From Armatimonadia bacterium (GTDB taxonomy: Bacteria > Armatimonadota > Zipacnadia > Zipacnadales > JABUFB01): 45,662 bases of DNA. Both the position numbers and the translations under genes were made by a program. The notes under the pieces are model-generated. The model had not been told where the DNA came from and ran no database searches. It worked only from the letters and a program-made list of their open reading frames with translations. The DNA is taken from contig JBDKVB010000173.1 in NCBI GenBank assembly GCA_039679385.1, forward strand, positions 1 through 45,662, written 5' to 3'. Shown here piece after piece: positions 40,838 to 45,662 of the stretch (position 1 is the stretch's first letter; each line of letters starts with the position of its first letter).

Positions 40838-43705
40838 TTAGGGCTTGGCGCCGGCAAGGCGCACTTCGCCGTCACCCACCGAGTACACCTGGAGAACCTT
40901 GCCGTCTGCACCGCGGCGCACCGCGGCCACAGCCGCCTGAGACACCAGATCGCCGGCTCGTATCTCGGCAGCCTCCGGCGACTTCCAGGCGATGAGGTCT
41001 TGGCCCACCTGAAGCGCGAGACCACCCTCGGCGCTCAGAAGCTTGCAGGCCGGTAGCGCAGCCTCGCCACCTTCGCGGTAAGGCGTCAGCACCGTCAGGA
41101 TCCGCACAGTGGACGCCGGGGCCGACGTCGTGGCCGTGAAGTGGTACTGGTTCGGGGAGTCTGCCTTGTCCGGCGCAACGGTGAACTTGTCGTCCTGGGT
41201 AAACGCCAGCCCTTCCGGGGTCAGGAACTGCACTCTCAGACGCGCCTGCCCCTGCGAGATGGTCACCTGTTGCTGGGCTTGGGCCAGAGCCATCGGACTC
41301 TTCGCGTGCAGCAGCCACTGGAAGGTCGAGGGCTTGGCGCTCTCGAGTTCATCCAGGATCACGAAGTAGTCGGGCCGACAGAACAGCACGTGCCGCTGAA
41401 ACTTGGTCAGGCGTCCACCATAGGCCGCCGTCGCATCCCCTGTCGCGTAGCAGAAGCCATCGTTGTTCTGGAACTCGGCGATGCGTCCCTTCGAGGCGAA
41501 ACTGCGCGGAACCTGTCCCTCGCCGTCCACCAGGATCGAGTTGTGAGCCTTGGTCTGCCAGGTCCACTCCATGTGGTGAGGGCTGCCGTAACGCTGGTAG
41601 TAGCCGCTGCTGATGGCGAGCGCCTCGCCGAAGGCCTCAATCACAAAGGCATTCTGATTGGCGTGGTTGTGGCTGGTCGATCCATAGGGGCTGCTGTGCA
41701 GCAGCAACAGGACGTCAGAGGAGGGATCGGCCATGTTGCTATGCATTGCCACCCAGCCGGCGCGCGGGAAGCTACGAGCCTGTGGAAGGTCGGAGGGAGC
41801 CTTTGCCTTGAGGTCCGGTCGGTAGAGGGTGAAGGCAAGGGGTCCGCCCGCCGAGGCGCCACGGGTCTTCTCAGCGTACCACCGGAAGTAGGGGTTGTCG
41901 TAGACACTCGACAGAGCATAGAGCAAGGCGCCCTGGCCGGAGCCGATAGCACCCTCCTGGCCGTCACCGAAGCCCATGCTCTTGCGTCCCGGCGAGGCGC
42001 AGTAGAGGCCGAAGTAGCCGGTGTTCTGCAGGAAGGGCTTGTCCTTCCAGGCGATCCCGAGGCGGTCGAGTTCCGCGATGACGTTGGTCATCATGCCCAG
42101 GTATGCCGTCCAGTAGCTGATGCCCTCGTGCCATCCTCCGTCGTCGCTACCCCAGGCCGGGTACACCGACCACAGCAGCCGCAGGTAGTAGTCGAGCCAG
42201 GTCGTCGCCTCCGGTGCTTCATGGGCGAAGACGATGGTGCCCTCGACCATGAACCCGATCATGCGGCCGGGATGGCTCGAGTAGGGACGACTGTCGAAGG
42301 GCATATCGCGATGGAGCCGGTTTACCTGCGCCAGACGCTTGCACAGGAAGTCGGTGCAGGTTTTGCGGTCAGCCTCCGAGAGCGTGTCGTAGATCCAGTC
42401 GAAGGTTCGCGGACCGCGCATGACGATGTCCATGGCGGCTTCATCGTCGTGACGCACGCCGCTGGGTCCCTCGATCTCCCAGGTGGAGAAGTGCATCAGC
42501 CGGCGTCTGGCTTCCTCGGCGAAGCGCCGGTCACCAGTGATGATGTAGGCCAGCGCACAGGTCTCCATCCCGGCCGTGAAGGGTCGCATCGTCTGGAAGG
42601 ACAGCAGGTATGCCTTGCTGCGCTCCTGAGGGTCCTTCGGCAACCACTTCGGCTCTGGGTACAGGGGCATGCCAATCTGCTTCTCGGCTGTGCGAACCAC
42701 CGGATCTGCAAGGGACTTGAGCGTCCCCTTGGCCTCGGCCCGAATCTGCGCGACCGACTCCGGCGTGAAGTAGATGCGCGGCCGAACAGCGGGGATCTTC
42801 GCCAGCACCGCTTCCATCGTCGGACGCGGGTAAGGCACGGCATCCGTCGGGACAAGGAAGCTGCGAGACTTGCTGGTTACCGCGGTGCCACCTGCATCGA
42901 AGCCGTAGCGCCAGTACCACTTCCCGGGTCGAATGAGCTCGGTCGGGGTGTAGACGGACAGCGCGAGATCGCGCACCGTGGTCGTTGCCTCGGCGGCGAA
43001 GGTCGGGTCCTGGGAGTACTGCACGAAGTACGTCTTCACACCCGGCGCCGGCACCCACGTGAAGGCCGGTGGGCTCACGGAAACCGTGTCACCCTCTTCC
43101 GGGCGATACGGAATCTCGTCGTCCGTAGGGGTCTGGTCAAGTCGGTCCGACATGGCCTGAATCACCTCGGCATCAGTTGCAGGGCGCACAAGCAGGTCGT
43201 CCCACCACACGGTCCCGGGTACGAAGAAGTTGAGCAGCTCGACGACGAGGCTCTTCGCCCCGGCTGGGGTCGGGAAGATTGCGTGGAAGGGTGTCCAGTT
43301 CTCTGCGGGCGGCAGGAAGTGCCGCAGGTCGCCCAGGAAGTCGTAGGTCTGCGTACTGCGCAGATAGGTCATCCGCAGACAGGCGCCTGCCCCGGAACGA
43401 GCGGCGAGACCCTCAGTGCGGTACCAGCCGGAGACGTACATCGAGCCACGGTCCGAGATGGTCAGGCGCTGGGACCATGCACCGCGCTGTTGGTCAGTGG
43501 CGACACGAACGCCGACGCTCGCAGTTCCGCTACGACCGGCCTTCTGGTCGTAGACCGAGGTGCCTCCGGTCTTGAAGTCCACATAGTACCACCCCTCGGG
43601 CGACTTGGTGCCCTTGTCGAATCCAGGGTTGGTGAGGAGGTTTGCCTCTTGCGCGAGACATTGGGAGACCGCGCAGATCGCGGCGAGAAGGGCGAGATGT
43701 CGCAT
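40838..43705 (-). CDS. Secreted heparinase II/III-like polysaccharide lyase
   Basis: This 955-residue protein is exported (signal peptide about 1-18) and contains an N-terminal CBM4-like beta-sandwich (about 20-180, NLLTNPGFDKG). A fibronectin-like segment (about 195-290), an (alpha/alpha) toroid of the DUF4962/heparinase type (about 300-640) and the heparinase II/III beta-sandwich (about 650-900) follow. Lyase-type residues are visible as the Tyr in GGWHEGISYWTAY (near 525) and the His in TSHNHANQNAF (near 678). It should cleave an acidic polysaccharide by beta-elimination, but substrate (heparin, alginate, ulvan-type) cannot be told. ATG 43705 has GAGAGG eight bases upstream. It is divergent from the TolB-like lipoprotein gene, with 131 bases between. 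Confidence 0.88.
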   Translation of the reverse strand: MRHLALLAAICAVSQCLAQEANLLTNPGFDKGTKSPEGWYYVDFKTGGTSVYDQKAGRSGTASVGVRVATDQQRGAWSQRLTISDRGSMYVSGWYRTEGLAARSGAGACLRMTYLRSTQTYDFLGDLRHFLPPAENWTPFHAIFPTPAGAKSLVVELLNFFVPGTVWWDDLLVRPATDAEVIQAMSDRLDQTPTDDEIPYRPEEGDTVSVSPPAFTWVPAPGVKTYFVQYSQDPTFAAEATTTVRDLALSVYTPTELIRPGKWYWRYGFDAGGTAVTSKSRSFLVPTDAVPYPRPTMEAVLAKIPAVRPRIYFTPESVAQIRAEAKGTLKSLADPVVRTAEKQIGMPLYPEPKWLPKDPQERSKAYLLSFQTMRPFTAGMETCALAYIITGDRRFAEEARRRLMHFSTWEIEGPSGVRHDDEAAMDIVMRGPRTFDWIYDTLSEADRKTCTDFLCKRLAQVNRLHRDMPFDSRPYSSHPGRMIGFMVEGTIVFAHEAPEATTWLDYYLRLLWSVYPAWGSDDGGWHEGISYWTAYLGMMTNVIAELDRLGIAWKDKPFLQNTGYFGLYCASPGRKSMGFGDGQEGAIGSGQGALLYALSSVYDNPYFRWYAEKTRGASAGGPLAFTLYRPDLKAKAPSDLPQARSFPRAGWVAMHSNMADPSSDVLLLLHSSPYGSTSHNHANQNAFVIEAFGEALAISSGYYQRYGSPHHMEWTWQTKAHNSILVDGEGQVPRSFASKGRIAEFQNNDGFCYATGDATAAYGGRLTKFQRHVLFCRPDYFVILDELESAKPSTFQWLLHAKSPMALAQAQQQVTISQGQARLRVQFLTPEGLAFTQDDKFTVAPDKADSPNQYHFTATTSAPASTVRILTVLTPYREGGEAALPACKLLSAEGGLALQVGQDLIAWKSPEAAEIRAGDLVSQAAVAAVRRGADGKVLQVYSVGDGEVRLAGAKP

Positions 43706-43836
43706 GTTGGCCTCTCGATCTCAGAACTGTGGTCGAAGCCTATTCCCCGGAGCGACCGGCGATCCCTCCCGGCAGGTCCTCGAGCGCAGGACGCCGAAAT
43801 CAGATTGGTCTCTTAGTCTACATGAGGGTGAGCAGA

Positions 43837-44973
43837 ATGCGTAGTTTCCTGGCCGTCGTCGCCCTCGGTGCGGCGTTGGTCCTTCTGGGTTGCCGAGGTC
43901 CCGGAGTTTCGGCGCTACGAGGAGAGGTTGCCAGCCCAGAAGTGCCGGCGAAGGACACAGAGCCACCCAGCGGCACATCGGCACTCGCCGGCGATGCCGC
44001 CACAGCGCCGGGCAAGGCCCGGGTACCGAGTCCCCTGGCCTTCATCCGCGGCGGCAACGTCTGTCTCCTGGTCCCTGACAACCCCGAGGCCATCCCCATC
44101 ACTACCCAGGGGAACTGCCGCACTCCCGCCTGGAGCCGAGATGGGCGGCGGCTCGCCTACCTCCATGACCTCGCGGCAACCGTTGAGGATGTGAGGGGCG
44201 AAGACAGGCCGGTGAGTGAGGTCTGGGTGACTGACGCGTCGGGTGAATCCAGGCGCAGAGTCCCGCTTGGCGAGCGAACGACGATAGTGCAGATGGTCTG
44301 GACGCCGCAGGGCGACTCCTTGATGGTCACGACCCCGCATGCGGCAACCTCGGACGGCGCCTGGCGGCTTGGTCTCGACGGCCAGTCCCACGGTGAGCCG
44401 GTCGGGTGCAACCGCCTCCAGGCTTGTGACAGGGCCGAATCGCCCTACATCCTCGAGGAGCACAACTACACCCGCGGCTGGGGTGCTGAGGAGGTCTTCC
44501 TCGTTGGCCCGGACCTGAAGCACACGGCCTACGCCACCGACATGACCGACCTGATGCCAACCATCTCTCCGCGTCTCGACTGGGCAGGCCTTGTGCAACC
44601 CGACGACCCCGACCGCCCGTGGAGCGACCAGAGCGATCGCCTGTATCTTGCCGCGACCCCCAGGTTCGAGGCCCCCGACTGGCTCAGCAAGAACGTCGGC
44701 AAGGGCCCCGAGGAGAGCCCGGCATCGATGAACGCGCAGGTGCCGTCGGGGTCGCTGCTGATGTTTGAGAGCGCAAGGTCGCTTCACAGCCTGGCCTTCT
44801 CCTGGGACGGGAAGTACCTGGCCTTTGTTGCCGAGGAGCGCTCGGCGAAGGGCGGCACGGTGCAGTGCAAGCTGTACGTGCTCTCGGTGCCTGACGGCGC
44901 AGTGAAGCTGATCGTGGAGGACGCACGCGACCCGGCCTGGAAGCCTACTCGGTCCGCGGGCGTTAGCGGTTAG
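43837..44973 (+). CDS. TolB/PD40-like beta-propeller lipoprotein
   Basis: This 378-residue protein starts with a lipoprotein signal (MRSFLAVVALGAALVLLGC, lipid-anchored C19 in the LLGC lipobox) and a disordered Ala/Pro/Thr linker. Six or so weak propeller strands of the WD40-like PD40 type follow (WSRDGRRLAYLHD and FSWDGKYLAFVAE are the best). It may sense or scaffold envelope components, as do TolB-like proteins. ATG 43837 is chosen over ATG 43822 because an AGGGTGA element lies just upstream of it and the signal peptide then begins with MRSF. The frame is open further back into the divergent region. Function is not otherwise known. Confidence 0.78.
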   Translation: MRSFLAVVALGAALVLLGCRGPGVSALRGEVASPEVPAKDTEPPSGTSALAGDAATAPGKARVPSPLAFIRGGNVCLLVPDNPEAIPITTQGNCRTPAWSRDGRRLAYLHDLAATVEDVRGEDRPVSEVWVTDASGESRRRVPLGERTTIVQMVWTPQGDSLMVTTPHAATSDGAWRLGLDGQSHGEPVGCNRLQACDRAESPYILEEHNYTRGWGAEEVFLVGPDLKHTAYATDMTDLMPTISPRLDWAGLVQPDDPDRPWSDQSDRLYLAATPRFEAPDWLSKNVGKGPEESPASMNAQVPSGSLLMFESARSLHSLAFSWDGKYLAFVAEERSAKGGTVQCKLYVLSVPDGAVKLIVEDARDPAWKPTRSAGVSG

Positions 44974-45093
44974 CCCCCGGTGGACCTATCAGGGGCGTCG
45001 ATCGGGCAACGCCACCGCTCCGCTGTCGAAGGTCGGCGAAGTCGAAACACTGTATTGCCGCAGAGGTTTGGAGTGCCCTCGGGAGGGACAAGC

Positions 45094-45662
45094 ATGCGCA
45101 CCGGCACCTTTGTCGTAGCCACACTCCTCGCACTGGCCACAGCGGCGAGCGCTGCCACTTTGCAGGTTGGCGATCTGCAGGTCGAGGTGATTGGACGGGA
45201 CTTCCGCCTGGTCCAGCAGTCCCTTGGGGTCTTTGTGGAGGGGTCACTCGGCGGAGCGCGCCCTGGGCGTCTGCCGCAGGTGACCATCGACCAGGCAGCC
45301 CGGAGGCTGACTGTAGGGAACGCGCAGGGAGGACGCTGGGTCTTCGCCGTCAGCGAGGACCTCGGCACCGTGACCCTCACGGGCGGCGGTCGTCAGGGCG
45401 CTGGTCTGAGGATCAGGACCGTGCGCTGGGGCAAGTCCCCTCTCCCCTGTCGTCTTGACCCGGGCGGCGAGGACTCAGTGGTCCACACCCAGGTCGGGGT
45501 TGCCGGCCATCCCGTCTGCGATAGCCTCTTCGATGCCGCGAGCGATAGCGCGCTGACCTTCACTCCCGGCGGGCCGCAGAGTGGCGTCCTGTTCACCGCC
45601 CGTATCCGCCGCGACTTCATGAAGAAGGAACGCGGCCTCAAGTACTACGAGCCCATCGACAA
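45094..45662 (+). CDS. Secreted protein of unknown function, 3' end outside window
   Basis: An open frame runs from ATG 45094 to the end of the window without a stop (189 codons seen). A GGAGGG ribosome-binding site lies about seven bases upstream. The N-terminus MRTGTFVVATLLALATAASA is a Sec signal peptide with an Ala-x-Ala-type cleavage site near residue 20. The visible part is beta-rich (LQVEVIGRDFRLVQQSLG; VFAVSEDLGTVTLTGGG; SGVLFTARIRRDFM), like the N-terminal beta-sandwich of large glycoside hydrolases, but no family is certain. It lies 120 bases after the TolB-like lipoprotein gene and may share its transcript. Confidence 0.75.
   Translation, partial: MRTGTFVVATLLALATAASAATLQVGDLQVEVIGRDFRLVQQSLGVFVEGSLGGARPGRLPQVTIDQAARRLTVGNAQGGRWVFAVSEDLGTVTLTGGGRQGAGLRIRTVRWGKSPLPCRLDPGGEDSVVHTQVGVAGHPVCDSLFDAASDSALTFTPGGPQSGVLFTARIRRDFMKKERGLKYYEPID

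Noticed and set aside
41141-43816. A long open frame (about 890 codons) on the + strand opposite the heparinase-like gene
   Set aside because: It mirrors the codon pattern of the minus-strand gene, lacks recognisable domains, and the minus-strand frame has signal peptide, domains and ribosome-binding site. High GC makes such antisense frames common.
1-45662. CRISPR array, insertion sequence, prophage or toxin-antitoxin pair
   Set aside because: No spaced direct repeats, transposase, integrase, structural phage gene or paired small ORFs were seen on either strand.

Overview
The window is GC-rich, densely coded bacterial chromosome from an environmental, free-living lineage. The mix suggests a diderm bacterium close to Armatimonadota. 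It holds many large secreted carbohydrate-active or sugar-binding proteins (parallel beta-helix with a CBM9-like module, heparinase II/III, GH2-like, GH26-like), a Gfo/Idh/MocA oxidoreductase, a uroporphyrinogen-decarboxylase-like protein and an FAD-oxidoreductase, plus an outer-membrane beta-barrel protein ending in Tyr-Arg-Trp and an SLH-like tail. The phylum is inference from gene content; no marker gene was placed on a tree. I see no CRISPR array, insertion sequence, prophage module or integrase.

Region 1 (1-4089, + strand) is the end of a chemosensory cluster: the C-terminus of a methyl-accepting chemotaxis protein, CheR, CheD, a CheY-like receiver, a CheX-like phosphatase and CheB. Together they methylate, demethylate and deamidate receptors and carry or remove the phosphoryl signal. 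cheA and cheW are not in view and probably lie upstream. Region 2 (4104-9927) holds a secreted TPR protein, a secreted beta-helix protein and a five-bladed-propeller glycosidase-like protein, with a strong bidirectional terminator between the last two. Region 3 (10032-16460) starts with tRNA-Ala(GGC), which has a near-consensus promoter and a terminator-like hairpin. An unknown anchored protein follows, then three tandem PilT-family ATPases and a six-helix membrane protein with an eight-cysteine cytoplasmic domain. This set probably serves type IV pilus retraction, and chemosensory control through region 1 is plausible.

Region 4 (16557-29564) contains a 1432-residue GH2-like protein, a UroD-like protein, an RNase H-like exonuclease, a zinc-ribbon membrane protein, an FAD oxidoreductase with two possible starts, a HAD phosphatase, a secreted GH26-like protein coupled to an HD phosphohydrolase, and a Gfo/Idh/MocA oxidoreductase. 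These look like separate sugar-processing and housekeeping units rather than one operon. Region 5 (29565-38991) starts with a less GC-rich intergenic stretch and a small excisionase-type HTH gene that has its own promoter. It continues with an outer-membrane protein, a ketosynthase with an altered active site, and three contiguous signalling genes (7TM-GAF-PAS kinase, GAF-PAS kinase with an eroded ATPase domain, REC-kinase-REC hybrid). Region 6 (39025-45662) has a B12-binding-type radical SAM protein, a large secreted heparinase-like lyase, a TolB-like lipoprotein and the start of another secreted protein cut by the window edge.

The best candidates for undescribed biology are the triple pilT plus cysteine-rich membrane protein locus, the Cys-His-Gln ketosynthase beside an outer-membrane protein and a kinase operon, and the GH2-like giant without its usual acid/base glutamate.
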